Shown here: one piece after another, positions 52,501 to 60,696 of the stretch
How positions within the stretch are numbered: position 1 is the stretch's first letter
Layout: each line of letters opens with the position of its first letter
DNA from: Bacteroides salyersiae WAL 10018 = DSM 18765 = JCM 12988
Lineage (GTDB): Bacteria; Bacteroidota; Bacteroidia; Bacteroidales; Bacteroidaceae
Direction: 5' to 3'
Assembly: GCF_000381365.1 (NCBI RefSeq)
Contig: NZ_KB905467.1
Location: forward strand, 1,239,278 to 1,303,277
Length of the DNA stretch: 64,000 bases
Made by a program: the position numbers and the translations under genes
The notes under the pieces: model-generated
The model's input: the letters and a program-made list of their open reading frames with translations, nothing else
What the model was told of the DNA's origin: nothing
The model's database searches: none

Positions 52501-52748
52501 TGCACAACGCAGCACCGCGCACAGCCGAAACAGACCATCGCCACCTCACCGATCCGAAACCGGAAAAGGTGGTAGATGTATTTGTGGACTACCGGATGAT
52601 GGGTATTGGCGGAGACAATAGCTGGGGTGCCCTGCCACACGAACCTTATCTGATACGTACCGGTAGCGGGAATGCCATAGAATATGGTTTCACGCTGGTT
52701 CCATTTGGGCGCAAGGTTGATTTTAGAAACTTAATTTATCAATATTAA
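49521..52748 (+). CDS. family GH2 beta-galactosidase (LacZ-like, exported)
   Basis: 1075 residues, LacZ size. A signal peptide (MKNLLTVACLVILPLTSIAQ) is followed by the sugar-binding and immunoglobulin-like domains. The TIM barrel holds the acid/base Glu in WSLGNEAGNG near 494 and the nucleophile Glu in LCEYAHAMGNS near 557. The C-terminal beta-galactosidase small-chain domain is present (GRGPEENYRDR). It removes terminal beta-galactose from glycans in the periplasm. It is first in a tight operon with a DUF1460 protein (2-base gap) and a GDSL hydrolase; no SusC/D pair is nearby. Confidence 0.95.
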   Translation: MKNLLTVACLVILPLTSIAQGERYKQITDPQLTSIRKEAPCSSFTSYTNEKDAAVNNRKDGTFRLSLNGKWKFNYVDSFSTRPTDFMLPEKNVSDWADIQVPGNWERQGFGIPIYVNTSYEFCSPGYAPYWDRPNPPYVPEEWNPTGTYRRDFTLPADWNGKEIFLSADGTKGAAFFYLNGQFAGMSKDAKTPARFNITQFVKPGKNVIAVQVHRFSDANYLECQDFWRLSGFEREVYLYAQPKLRIADFKVESPLDADYKDGILKLKVKVADSGKPVSTSYVLSYKLLDKDGKQVATSDYAVEAMPVSAPSQSTNEFIFDDNIIRNPKQWTAETPYLYTLIISLREPENGEVLEATSVKVGFRTVEMKNHQLCVNGKPILVKGVNVHEHNEYTGHYVTEELMLKDFELWKKYNVNTVRTCHYPQQERFYELCDEYGMYVIDEANIESHGMGYNREVGGTLANNPLFMDAHVARTVNMYERDKNHPSVIVWSLGNEAGNGVNFYKTYSLLKELDSRPVQYEQAHLEWNTDICCPMYSRPADIEKYAKNPKHTRPLILCEYAHAMGNSLGNFQEYWDIIEKYPLLQGGCIWDWVDQGFAEKTADGRKYWTYGGDYGATGTPSDGDFCINGVVYPDRSVKPQTTEMGKVYQNIKFVNFKKEAGTVDVRNDFSFTNLDKYDYHYIIRDHGKEIYTDKFRASGAPGETVTVQLKGIPQEQTNTGDVRIEFYATVRTPEPFLPAGTVIAREQNYIYTFHKDNAALQAAAPVKETETQAIYSGKNFKAVFDKKSGMLVSYKYNGMEYILSGQGLHPNFWRAPIDNDYGAGLPHKLGVWKEVSYGEVTAAVFNARNGEVTCSYKFPKADASWDITYKIYADGVIKVNNRFVAANEKTPMIPRIGLRMQMPETFTTLTYYGRGPEENYRDRRTSQFFGEYSLPIKDMYEPYIRPQENNHRTDIYWCAFTNKSGAGLLLVADRTFELNASNHPLETLDSGDDLHNAAPRTAETDHRHLTDPKPEKVVDVFVDYRMMGIGGDNSWGALPHEPYLIRTGSGNAIEYGFTLVPFGRKVDFRNLIYQY

Positions 52749-52750
52749 TA

Positions 52751-53530
52751 ATGAAAACGATCCCAACCTTTTTGCTGGCTGCCTGTTTTATAGGCAGCCA
52801 GGCAAAAGCACAACAGGAAGCAAATCCGATGTTGGCTAATGCCCAAACTTTTATAGATGTTCCTTATGTAGCTCATACTCTTGAAACGGATGGTGAAGAA
52901 GATTTAGTCATCAATTGTGATGAAGTGGATTGTACTACTTTCGTAGAATATGTCCTTGCCCTGTCTCTTCCTTCGGCATCGGGAAACAAGATGAGCGAAA
53001 GTGATTTTGCGGCTAATCTGCAACGTATCCGCTATCGTGAAGGAAAAATAGACGGGTATACTTCCCGTCTGCACTACACTTCCGATTGGATCAACAACGG
53101 GGTACGCGGCGGATTCATGGAAGATGTTACGGCAGCCAATAGTCCGTATACCCAGAAATTATCGCTTTCGTACATGTCTTCCCATCCGGAATTATACAAA
53201 CATCTGAGCAATTCTCCGGAAAATGTGACGAAAATGGCAGAGTATGAGAAGGCATTGTCGGGACAGGAAATACATTGGCTGCCCAAAGATAAACTGCCCG
53301 TAAACGGACTCCCCTGGATAAAGAGTGGAGACATCATCGTTCTGACTACAAACATACCGGGATTGGATACAGCGCATATGGGGATTGCCATCTATGTGAA
53401 AGACACTTTGTGCCTGCTTCATGCCTCTTCTTCAAGAGGGAAAGTATTAGTAGATAAACTTGCATTAAGCCGCTTGCTCGACCGTAATAAAAAATGGACG
53501 GGAATACGGGTAATAAGAATGAAAAGATGA
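52751..53530 (+). CDS. DUF1460 N-acetylmuramoyl-L-alanine amidase-like protein
   Basis: 259 residues with a signal peptide (cleavage near KAQ). The DUF1460/NlpC-P60-type features are visible: the catalytic Cys in NCDEVDCTTFVEYVLAL and the His in LDTAHMGIAIY. Members cleave muropeptide or peptidoglycan stems, releasing N-acetylmuramyl ends. It starts 2 bases after the beta-galactosidase stop, an unusual pairing that suggests joint processing of glycan and murein-derived material, though this is inference. Its coding end (AAAAGATGA) leads into an A/G-rich repeat-like gap. Confidence 0.88.
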   Translation: MKTIPTFLLAACFIGSQAKAQQEANPMLANAQTFIDVPYVAHTLETDGEEDLVINCDEVDCTTFVEYVLALSLPSASGNKMSESDFAANLQRIRYREGKIDGYTSRLHYTSDWINNGVRGGFMEDVTAANSPYTQKLSLSYMSSHPELYKHLSNSPENVTKMAEYEKALSGQEIHWLPKDKLPVNGLPWIKSGDIIVLTTNIPGLDTAHMGIAIYVKDTLCLLHASSSRGKVLVDKLALSRLLDRNKKWTGIRVIRMKR

Positions 53531-53562
53531 AAGAAAGAATGAATTAAAGAGTGAATGGAAAA

Positions 53563-53616
53563 ATGAAAACGACAAAAAAAATGGAAGCAACAAAAACAAT
53601 GGAAACGACAAAAGTG
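53563..53616 (+). repeat. 18-bp in-frame tandem repeat at the GDSL gene start
   Basis: Three units (53563-53580, 53581-53598, 53599-53616) each begin with ATG and encode a six-residue M(K/E)(T/A)TK-type block. They are followed by the ATG at 53617 that opens a normal signal peptide. Confidence 0.85.
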
Positions 53617-54294
53617 ATGAGGACTATTTATCTTTTATTTATCAGCCTGTTCTTACTGGCCGGCAATCTGCCTGCGCAGGATTGGGCCAATTTAAAACAA
53701 TTTCAAAATGACAACGCAGCATTGGGCGCTCCTGCCAAAGGAGAAAAGCGCGTAGTATTTATGGGTAATTCCATCACCATCGGGTGGTTGAACAATTGTC
53801 CGGAATTCTTCAAGGATCGTCCCTATATCAACCGGGGCATCAGCGGGCAGACAACTCCACAGATGTTGCTGCGTTTCCGTCAGGATGTGATCGATCTGCA
53901 ACCCAAAGCAGTAGTGATTCTTGCCGGTACCAATGATATCGCCGGAAATACAGGCCCCTCTACGCTCGAAATGATAGAAGACAATCTGGCATCTATGGCC
54001 CAGTTGGCAAAGGCAAACGGTATCAAAGTAATCCTCTGTTCTGTGTTGCCTGCTTTCGATTATCCATGGCGGCCGGGTATGGAACCCAACGTCAAGATTC
54101 CGGAACTGAACAAATGGATCAAGGCCTATGCCGAAAAGAACAAGTTCATTTATGTGGATTATTTCTCCGCAATGGCTGACGACAGGAACGGACTTCCCTC
54201 CGATCTGTCAAAAGACGGGGTGCATCCCAATAAAAAAGGGTACGAAATCATGCAACCGATGGTTGAGAAAGCGATTGCAAAAGCACTGAAATAG
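53563..54294 (+). CDS. GDSL/SGNH-family hydrolase (esterase)
   Basis: Up to 243 residues from ATG 53563. Starts at 53581, 53599 and 53617 are all in frame, and 53617 gives the cleanest signal peptide (MRTIYLLFISLFLLAG, cleavage near PAQ). SGNH blocks: block I VVFMGNSITIGW with the Ser, block II Gly in NRGISGQTTPQML, block III GTND, and the Asp/His block DGVHPNKKGYE. Such proteins deacylate acetylated sugars or lipids in the periplasm. It is third in the beta-galactosidase operon, so an acetyl-glycan esterase role is plausible. It is convergent with lipB. Confidence 0.92.
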   Translation: MKTTKKMEATKTMETTKVMRTIYLLFISLFLLAGNLPAQDWANLKQFQNDNAALGAPAKGEKRVVFMGNSITIGWLNNCPEFFKDRPYINRGISGQTTPQMLLRFRQDVIDLQPKAVVILAGTNDIAGNTGPSTLEMIEDNLASMAQLAKANGIKVILCSVLPAFDYPWRPGMEPNVKIPELNKWIKAYAEKNKFIYVDYFSAMADDRNGLPSDLSKDGVHPNKKGYEIMQPMVEKAIAKALK

Positions 54295-54299
54295 TCAGC

Positions 54300-54959
54300 T
54301 TATTTTCGCGTAAGCAACCTGCTTAATTCAAGTTCAAGGCGTTGCTTCACTTCGGACATCGGGAGTTCTCCTCCCAGTTCCTGACGCAGTGAAGTGACGC
54401 CTTTGTCTATAAATCCGCAGGGATGGATGTAACTGAAATAACGTAAGTCGGTATTCACATTCAAGGCAAGGCCATGCATCGTGACATAATGGCTGCTCCT
54501 TACTCCGATCGCACAAATCTTGCGTGCCCGGGCAGTATCTCCTTCCAACCACACACCGGTGGCTTTTGCCAGCCTTCCCGTCTTGATCTCATAAGAGGCA
54601 CACACACGGATAACCGCCTCTTCCAGCAGATGCACGTACTCTTTCAGGCCGAGACCGAACTCTTCAAGATTAAGAATGGGATAACAGACCAATTGTCCCG
54701 GACCGTGATAGGTAATATCTCCTCCCCGATCAATATGATAAAGCGTCGCCCCTATTTTTTCCAATTGCGCTTCGCTCAATAACATATTATTCTCCTTTCC
54801 GCTACGTCCTAACGTATACACATGCGGATGTTCACAAAAGACAATATGGTTTTCATATACGTCGTTATTCTGCTTGGCTTGAATCAGAGAATCAAACCAT
54901 TCAGTCTGTCGTTGCCAGGCTTCGGCATACGGAATAAGTCCCCAATCGGAAAAGAACAT
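54300..54959 (-). CDS. lipB: octanoyl-[acyl-carrier-protein]:protein N-octanoyltransferase
   Basis: 219 residues. It moves octanoate from ACP to lipoyl domains, the first step of lipoate synthesis. Motifs: CEHPHVYTLGRSG, the conserved RGGDITYHGPGQLVCYP, and the catalytic Cys/Lys in HPCGFIDKGVTSL. Cytoplasmic. It is the last gene of the minus-strand run behind copA, but a 104-base gap with a long inverted repeat separates them, so it may have its own promoter. No lipA is in the window. Confidence 0.97.
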   Translation of the reverse strand: MFFSDWGLIPYAEAWQRQTEWFDSLIQAKQNNDVYENHIVFCEHPHVYTLGRSGKENNMLLSEAQLEKIGATLYHIDRGGDITYHGPGQLVCYPILNLEEFGLGLKEYVHLLEEAVIRVCASYEIKTGRLAKATGVWLEGDTARARKICAIGVRSSHYVTMHGLALNVNTDLRYFSYIHPCGFIDKGVTSLRQELGGELPMSEVKQRLELELSRLLTRK

Positions 54960-54960
54960 T

Positions 54961-55059
54961 TGAATGATGATTTATGAATTATAATTTATGCCCTGCAATT
55001 TACAAATTATACTGCAAAAAAGCAGCATGCCGGGAAAATAATTCATAAATCATCATTCA
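54961..55059. repeat. 22-bp perfect inverted repeat between copA and lipB
   Basis: 54961-54982 and 55038-55059 are exact complements, made of TGAATGATGA and TTTATGAATTA units. On the minus strand the array follows the copA stop after five bases. Probably an mRNA hairpin or terminator. Confidence 0.9.
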
Positions 55060-55063
55060 TAAG

Positions 55064-57280
55064 TCATTTCTTTCTTCCTAAGCTAAGTGAGTTCAGAACG
55101 ACACTCACACTTGAAAATGCCATAGCCGCACTTGCCAGCATTGGATTCAAGAGTAGCCCGTTCAGAGGAAAAAGTATGCCTGCTGCAATGGGAATTCCTA
55201 TGAGATTATAGATAAACGCCCAAAACAGGTTCTGATGAATGAGCTTTACGGTCTGTTTGGACAGATCGAATGCTTTCGGTAACAATAGAAGATCGGAAGT
55301 CATCAGTGTAACCATAGCTACATCCATGGCAATATCGGTACCTTTCCCCATAGCGATGCTGACATCGGCCAGTGCCAATGCCTGCGAATCATTGATGCCA
55401 TCCCCCACCATTGCCACAGTCTTTCCCTGCAACTGCAATTCGCGGATAAAGTCTTCTTTGTCATCCGGCAACGCATCGGCTACAAAACGGTCGATACCCA
55501 ATTTCCCTGCCACAGCCAAGGCTGTACGTTGCCCGTCGCCGGTCAGCATGCAAATGTCGATTCCTTGCCGTCTCAGCTCTTTCACAGCTTCGGCAGAGGT
55601 GGACTTGACAGGATCGGTGACAGCAATGATAGCTAATAGTTGATTCCGGCGGCCAAAATAAATGATGCCGTTTCCTTCGGATTCATATTGCACCAACATA
55701 TCGGCCATAACATCCGTTACGACAGCATCGAAATCCTTCAACAGCTTATGACTGCCTACCCAGAACAGATCACCTTCATAGACAACCTTAATTCCTTTTC
55801 CGGTGATGCTTTCAAAGCTTTCGAGCGGTGCCGGCACTACCTTCTCTTCGTCTTTCAAAGATGCAACGATTGCTCCGGCAAGAGGATGTTCCGACTTCAG
55901 CTCGGCAGCGAGAAGTACATTCTTGAAACACTCTTCCTGAGTTTGCGCCCATAGCCAACCACTGACAGTAGGATGGCCTTCGGTCAATGTTCCGGTTTTA
56001 TCGAGTACCACGACATTTACTTTCCGCATCTGTTCCAGAGCGACGGCATCTTTTATCAAGATATGCTGGCTGGCCGCTTTGCCGATACCTACCATCAGGG
56101 CAGTAGGTGTGGCCAGTCCCAAAGCGCACGGACAAGCAATCACCAATACGGAAACGGCAGACAGCATGGCATATGAGAAATATTCCGTTCCGCCTATTAC
56201 CATCCAAAGTACGAAAGTCAGTACGGCGATGCCAAGCACCACCGGAACGAAGATACCCGTCACACGGTCGACAATACGCTGTACGGGGGCTTTACTTCCC
56301 TGTGCTTCCTGCACCATGCGGATGATGCGGGCAAGAACCGTTTCACTGCCTACCTGTGATGCCTTGATGATAAACGAGCCACGTTGATTGATGGTACCGG
56401 CAAGCACTTTATCTCCCTTCTTCTTATCTACCGGAATCGGTTCACCGCTAATCATGCTTTCATCCACAAAAGAATCTCCTTCGGCAAGAACCCCATCTAC
56501 CGGAATCTGTTCGCCGGGGCGGACAACTACCAGATCGTCAACCTGTAACTGGTCGATTAAGATTTCTTCCTCAATTCCATTGCGTAATACGCGTGCAACT
56601 TTCGGCTGCAACCCCATGAGCTTTTTAATCGCAGCAGTTGTGTTGCCTTTTGCACGCTCTTCCATTAATTTGCCGGTCAGCACGAAAGCAATAATAACTA
56701 CGGAAGCCTCGTAATAGACATGCGGCTCCAAACCGCGACTATACCAGAACTCCGGAAAGAAAGTATTGAATGCACTGAACAGAAATGCGATGGACGTGCT
56801 AAGGGCTACTAACGTATCCATGTTACTACGTCCTAACTTCGCCTGCTTCCATGCGCCCGTGTAAAACGAACCGCCGAAAAGAATCATCACCGCAAGGGTC
56901 AGTAACAACTGTATCTCGCTTGAATATGGCACATGCATGAAGACCATAGACAAAAGCAACATCGGAACAGCGAATACCCAAGCACCGATGACCTGCATTT
57001 TCAGCTTGCGATAGTGCTGGTGTTGTGCTTCCTCGCGTCGTTCCTCTTTCAGGTTTTCTTCTTCTATGATAAGGTCGTACCCTCCGGAAAGCACAGCCGC
57101 CCGGATCTCTCCGGGAGCCAGTTTGTCGGCTTCATACGAGACGGAGAGTGTATTGGTGGCAAGGTTTACTGAAGCATCTACAATGCCCGGCAGCTTGCGA
57201 ACTGTTTTTTCAACATTATTGGCACATCCCGCACAGTGCATGTTCAGTACGGGAAATGCCTTCTTTGTAATAGTACCCAT
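55064..57280 (-). CDS. copA: copper-translocating P-type ATPase
   Basis: 738 residues. An N-terminal heavy-metal-binding domain has MHCAGC (Cys16 and Cys19). The P1B ATPase core follows: CPCALGLATP membrane motif near 384, phosphorylation site DKTGTLTEG near 423, and GDGINDSQALA. The CPC motif is that of Cu(I) exporters. It lies in the inner membrane and pumps Cu(I) out of the cytoplasm. It is downstream of an HMA-domain protein, a TonB receptor and a Cys-rich protein on the same strand, a coherent copper-handling set. Confidence 0.96.
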   Translation of the reverse strand: MGTITKKAFPVLNMHCAGCANNVEKTVRKLPGIVDASVNLATNTLSVSYEADKLAPGEIRAAVLSGGYDLIIEEENLKEERREEAQHQHYRKLKMQVIGAWVFAVPMLLLSMVFMHVPYSSEIQLLLTLAVMILFGGSFYTGAWKQAKLGRSNMDTLVALSTSIAFLFSAFNTFFPEFWYSRGLEPHVYYEASVVIIAFVLTGKLMEERAKGNTTAAIKKLMGLQPKVARVLRNGIEEEILIDQLQVDDLVVVRPGEQIPVDGVLAEGDSFVDESMISGEPIPVDKKKGDKVLAGTINQRGSFIIKASQVGSETVLARIIRMVQEAQGSKAPVQRIVDRVTGIFVPVVLGIAVLTFVLWMVIGGTEYFSYAMLSAVSVLVIACPCALGLATPTALMVGIGKAASQHILIKDAVALEQMRKVNVVVLDKTGTLTEGHPTVSGWLWAQTQEECFKNVLLAAELKSEHPLAGAIVASLKDEEKVVPAPLESFESITGKGIKVVYEGDLFWVGSHKLLKDFDAVVTDVMADMLVQYESEGNGIIYFGRRNQLLAIIAVTDPVKSTSAEAVKELRRQGIDICMLTGDGQRTALAVAGKLGIDRFVADALPDDKEDFIRELQLQGKTVAMVGDGINDSQALALADVSIAMGKGTDIAMDVAMVTLMTSDLLLLPKAFDLSKQTVKLIHQNLFWAFIYNLIGIPIAAGILFPLNGLLLNPMLASAAMAFSSVSVVLNSLSLGRKK

Positions 57281-57282
57281 AA

Positions 57283-57353
57283 TTTATTTAGTGATTAGTG
57301 GTTAGTGATGAGTGATAAGCATTGGCTGCTATTCACTCATTACTAAATAAACA
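57283..57353. repeat. imperfect inverted repeat between the HMA gene and copA
   Basis: TTTATTTAGT...GAGTGA (57283-57316, with an internal duplication of TAGTGATTAGTG-like units) pairs with TCACTCATTACTAAATAAA at 57334-57352. It contains several stop-like TAGTGA units. Confidence 0.65.
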
Positions 57354-57377
57354 ACATTTACGGGCCGTTTGTTCAAA

Positions 57378-57689
57378 TTACTTCTTTTCCGCCTGCTTTG
57401 TTTCTTCTACAAATTCCGCTTCGTAATTGAATTTCTTGAAACCGGCCTTGAGTTTCTCTACATTTGTTTTGTCAGCATCGTAGGTAATGGACACCGTCCT
57501 TGTTTTCAAGTCCGTAGAGAACTCCTTTACTCCTTTCTCAAACTTGATATTATTCTTCACTTTCCGTTCACAATTTTCACAATGCATCTGTGATACTTTG
57601 AATACTGCTGTACGGATGTCTTTGGCCATAACGGCTGTTACGCTCAATAATGTTATCACCAAGGCTGTCAACATTCTTTTTGTTTTCAT
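57378..57689 (-). CDS. exported heavy-metal-associated (HMA) domain protein
   Basis: 103 residues with a signal peptide (MKTKRMLTALVITLLSVTAVMAK). The mature part is a single HMA fold with the metal-binding MHCENC near residues 36-41 and the partner strand VSITYDADKT. It probably carries Cu(I) in the periplasm, delivering to or from CopA or the TonB receptor. It sits between those two genes on the same strand, with a 43-base gap to the receptor gene. Confidence 0.92.
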   Translation of the reverse strand: MKTKRMLTALVITLLSVTAVMAKDIRTAVFKVSQMHCENCERKVKNNIKFEKGVKEFSTDLKTRTVSITYDADKTNVEKLKAGFKKFNYEAEFVEETKQAEKK

Positions 57690-57732
57690 ATTTTTTCCTC
57701 CAATTTATAATTAATAATATTACTTTTTAATT

Positions 57733-59973
57733 TCATTCACTGTTTCTTGCCAGATTAAATCTGATGCCGATATAGGCTTTTGCACCATGCATCGGCCCCC
57801 ATATCATAGTAGAATCAAAATTATCTCCCCAAGGATTTGCCGCATCTATGATCGGATTCTTCTGCTTAAAATTAGTAAGGTTCTCTCCTCCTACGTAGAT
57901 GGACCAACGGCGGAAATAACGGGTCACCTGCGCACTCAATTGTTCAAAGCTGCCATACCGTTTTTCCCATGACAGTCCGCCATCTGTCAGGGTATACGGA
58001 TTCGGCATTCTTCCGCCGCCGTTCAGTTGGAGTGTTGCATCAAACTGCCATAATCCCAACGGCGTCTGATAAGAAGCTGTCAGAAGCCCTTTATATTTTC
58101 CGGTCAAAGGTTTCTCCAGCAATTCTCCGTTATAAGTTGTCTTCGCATCCGTCAGGCGGTAAGCCGCAGTCAGAGTAAAACCTTTGAAGAGCGGATAATT
58201 CGCCTCTACCTGCAATACTTGTGAATAAGAACGCCCATTCAGGTTGTAAAACGACACTTCATGAGGATTCGTATCCATATCCACTACCACTTGTTTCTGA
58301 AAATCAGTATAATAATATTCTGCGTTGATATTCAGCGTCTTGCCAAAAAGGGGAATGTAAGTTGAAACACTTGCTCCATAATTCCAGGCTTCTTCCTGAT
58401 CGAGATGACCGGCTATTTTCACTTTACGGCTACTGGCAAGCAGATAATTATTTTCTGCAAGTACATGATTGGTCCGGTAGCCTTTTCCGGCCGAGAGACG
58501 CATGTGCAGATACTCATTCGGATTGTACTTGATATGTGCACGGGGAGTGATAAAGAACCCGTGCTCGCTACTGTGGTCGCCGCGTATTCCTCCCATCAGC
58601 ATCAGTTTATCGTTCAAATTGAAAGTATACTGAATGTATGCCCCCGGAACAGATTCTTTTACGAATGCGTTTGTTAATCCCGACTCCGTATTGTTGGTCA
58701 GGCGATAATGCTGGTCGTATCCATCGTAATTGAAACTCAATCCGGTAGAAAGGCTGTGCTGCTTACTGAATTCGGTCTCAAACAATAAAGATGCGTACAC
58801 ATTGCTCTGATCCACATCGTAAAGTTTATGCCCGTATACGGCATCCTGATTATGAATCGTCCCTTGCAGGATAAGGGCGAGATTGGTATTCTTCTCCTTA
58901 TCAAATATGTAGGCGTTCTTAGTGAAGGCTTCGTAACGGTTGGTTTTGATACCTATCTCATAGAGATCGTGTGCCGGTTGGTCATTATGTCCGGCCTGTC
59001 CGCTGTTACGCTGTTCCGACATACCCTTGATACCTGCCTGAAACACATAACGGTCGCCCATATATGCCCAACGATTCCACAAATTATACTGCTCCACACG
59101 GGGAATATCGACAAAGCCATCGTCATTGCTGTCATGTGTTTTGGTTTCATTCTCATAATGTGCAAGCAATGAGGTGCTCCATCGTCTGGAAAGTTTTACC
59201 GTAGCGTCGGCATTCGCTTCATAACGGGCGGTACTGCTGGCAAAAAGATTGGCTGATACCCAGTCGGCATCCGGAAGTTGAGGTTTTTTGAACTCTACGT
59301 TTATCTGCCCTGTGATCGATTCGTACCCGTTCTTAACCGATGAGCTGCCTTTGCTAACCTGAATACTTTGCATCCAGGGTCCTGGTACATATCCGAGACC
59401 ATACGGTGCCGCAGCTCCTCTGTAATTAGGGATGTTTTCCGTCATCATCTGTACATACGTACCCGAAAGCCCCAATAACTTAATCTGCTTGGCTCCCGTT
59501 GCCGCATCGGAATAACTGACGTCTACCGAGGGGTTGGTAACGAAGCTCTCGCCAAGATTACAGCAAGCCGCACGGGTGAGTTCGGCGCTACTGATGATAT
59601 CTTCGTTCATAACACTGTTCCGCAATTTCATCGTTCCGAGTTTTCTGCTTACGATATTGACTTCATTCAACTCCACCCCCTCGCGGAGCACAATATCAAG
59701 TTCCTGATTTTTATCACTGACGTGGATCGTATCATTTTCGAAACCGATAAAGCTGACCACAAGCATATGGCTCTTTGCCGGTTTAGATATCGAGAACCGG
59801 CCGTCTTCAGCAGTTGTTACGCCATTCGTGGTATTCATCCAAAACACATTGGCACCGGGGATAGGTTCTCCGGTATTGTCTTTTACAATTCCTTTTACTT
59901 GTGCCTGCGCAGTATAGAAAGTAAAGAAAGCAAGAAATAAGAATATATATTTTATATACATAAATTGTTTCAT
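57733..59973 (-). CDS. TonB-dependent receptor of the copper/metal type
   Basis: 746 residues. A signal peptide (MYIKYIFLFLAFFTFYTAQAQ) is followed by a carboxypeptidase-like regulatory domain (VKGIVKDNTGEPIPGANVFW), then the plug (SSAELTRAACCNLGESFVTNPSVDVSY) and barrel ending RFNLARN. The AACCNLGESF double Cys is typical of Bacteroidota receptors found next to HMA proteins and CopA, so copper or a copper complex is the likely cargo. ATG 59973 is close behind TAATTTTG at 59978-59985, so ATG 59961 may be the true start. The array at 60105-60196 lies upstream. Confidence 0.9.
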   Translation of the reverse strand: MKQFMYIKYIFLFLAFFTFYTAQAQVKGIVKDNTGEPIPGANVFWMNTTNGVTTAEDGRFSISKPAKSHMLVVSFIGFENDTIHVSDKNQELDIVLREGVELNEVNIVSRKLGTMKLRNSVMNEDIISSAELTRAACCNLGESFVTNPSVDVSYSDAATGAKQIKLLGLSGTYVQMMTENIPNYRGAAAPYGLGYVPGPWMQSIQVSKGSSSVKNGYESITGQINVEFKKPQLPDADWVSANLFASSTARYEANADATVKLSRRWSTSLLAHYENETKTHDSNDDGFVDIPRVEQYNLWNRWAYMGDRYVFQAGIKGMSEQRNSGQAGHNDQPAHDLYEIGIKTNRYEAFTKNAYIFDKEKNTNLALILQGTIHNQDAVYGHKLYDVDQSNVYASLLFETEFSKQHSLSTGLSFNYDGYDQHYRLTNNTESGLTNAFVKESVPGAYIQYTFNLNDKLMLMGGIRGDHSSEHGFFITPRAHIKYNPNEYLHMRLSAGKGYRTNHVLAENNYLLASSRKVKIAGHLDQEEAWNYGASVSTYIPLFGKTLNINAEYYYTDFQKQVVVDMDTNPHEVSFYNLNGRSYSQVLQVEANYPLFKGFTLTAAYRLTDAKTTYNGELLEKPLTGKYKGLLTASYQTPLGLWQFDATLQLNGGGRMPNPYTLTDGGLSWEKRYGSFEQLSAQVTRYFRRWSIYVGGENLTNFKQKNPIIDAANPWGDNFDSTMIWGPMHGAKAYIGIRFNLARNSE

Positions 59974-60104
59974 GATGCAAAATTACACGATAACCAGTGC
60001 AACAGGGTTGCACAATGGTATATTACTTATCTATGGATTAATATTACTCTTCATATCTCAGATATAAATATCCCGACTCTTCAGAGTATAAGATATAATC
60101 AGAA

Positions 60105-60196
60105 AACATGGGGATGTTCTCATGTACAACATCCGGATGTTCTTGTACACAACATGGGGATGTTCTTAATGAAAACATGGGGATGTTTTGAATCTT
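60105..60196. repeat. 23-bp-period array D of AACATGGGGATGTT dyads, four copies
   Basis: AACATsGGATGTT-type dyads start at 60105, 60128, 60151 and 60174, exactly 23 bp apart. The second (AACATCCGGATGTT) is a perfect palindrome, the others near-perfect; bases between are variable. It lies between the Cys-rich gene and the TonB receptor gene of the copper set, about 130-220 bases upstream of the latter. Confidence 0.9.
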
Positions 60197-60284
60197 AAGA
60201 TATAAAGAAATAGGTATTAGAAATAATGAAAACAGTATCATTGAATACTATTCTCATGCATTCCTTTCTTAGCACACTTGGAGT

Positions 60285-60680
60285 CTAAATAAGCAGGACA
60301 GAATATAAAGCCAGATAATGTCGCGAACTGACAGGATGTGGAGGAACGTTGTAGGATGTCTCCTGCCACTCTCCCATAAACAATATACTGCGAAATTGAG
60401 GTAATAACTCACAGAATAATTGCATGACAGGAACGCTGACGGAAGCTTCACATGAATGCTTCATCAGATCTACCTTATAGATCGTGGCTGTGCATCCCTC
60501 TTCTTTACATGATTTATCTGACTGTTGATGAGACTTACGGCATTTGGGACAACCATTACTGCAACAGTTTTGTGCGGTTTCGCATGCAGCGCAGCAATAA
60601 TCAATAACAGAAACTCCTGCCCCGACATATATGATTGTCAGGGAAAGTATTACAGCAAATATGTAACGGAATCTCTTCAT
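60285..60680 (-). CDS. Cys-rich exported protein (HYC_CC_PP-like)
   Basis: About 131 residues from ATG 60680, preferred over a longer frame because TATCTTTG lies just upstream. An N-terminal membrane or signal segment (YIFAVILSLTIIYVGAGVSV) is followed by eleven Cys, including YCCAAC, NCCSNGCPKC and SCKEEGC, then VPPHPV. This resembles Bacteroidota HYC_CC_PP-type proteins found in metal operons (from memory). It probably binds copper outside the cytoplasm. First gene of the copper set. Confidence 0.75.
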   Translation of the reverse strand: MKRFRYIFAVILSLTIIYVGAGVSVIDYCCAACETAQNCCSNGCPKCRKSHQQSDKSCKEEGCTATIYKVDLMKHSCEASVSVPVMQLFCELLPQFRSILFMGEWQETSYNVPPHPVSSRHYLALYSVLLI

Positions 60681-60688
60681 ATCGGTTG

Positions 60689-60696
60689 CAAAGATA
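60689..60696 (-). promoter_or_regulatory. predicted -7 element of the copper set, almost no leader
   Basis: TATCTTTG on the minus strand, ending 8 bases before ATG 60680; a start site 5-8 bases downstream would leave at most three leader bases. Confidence 0.6.

Noticed and set aside
49521..52748. Polysaccharide utilisation locus
   Set aside because: No SusC/SusD pair, sensor or further glycosidases lie nearby; a single beta-galactosidase operon is not enough.
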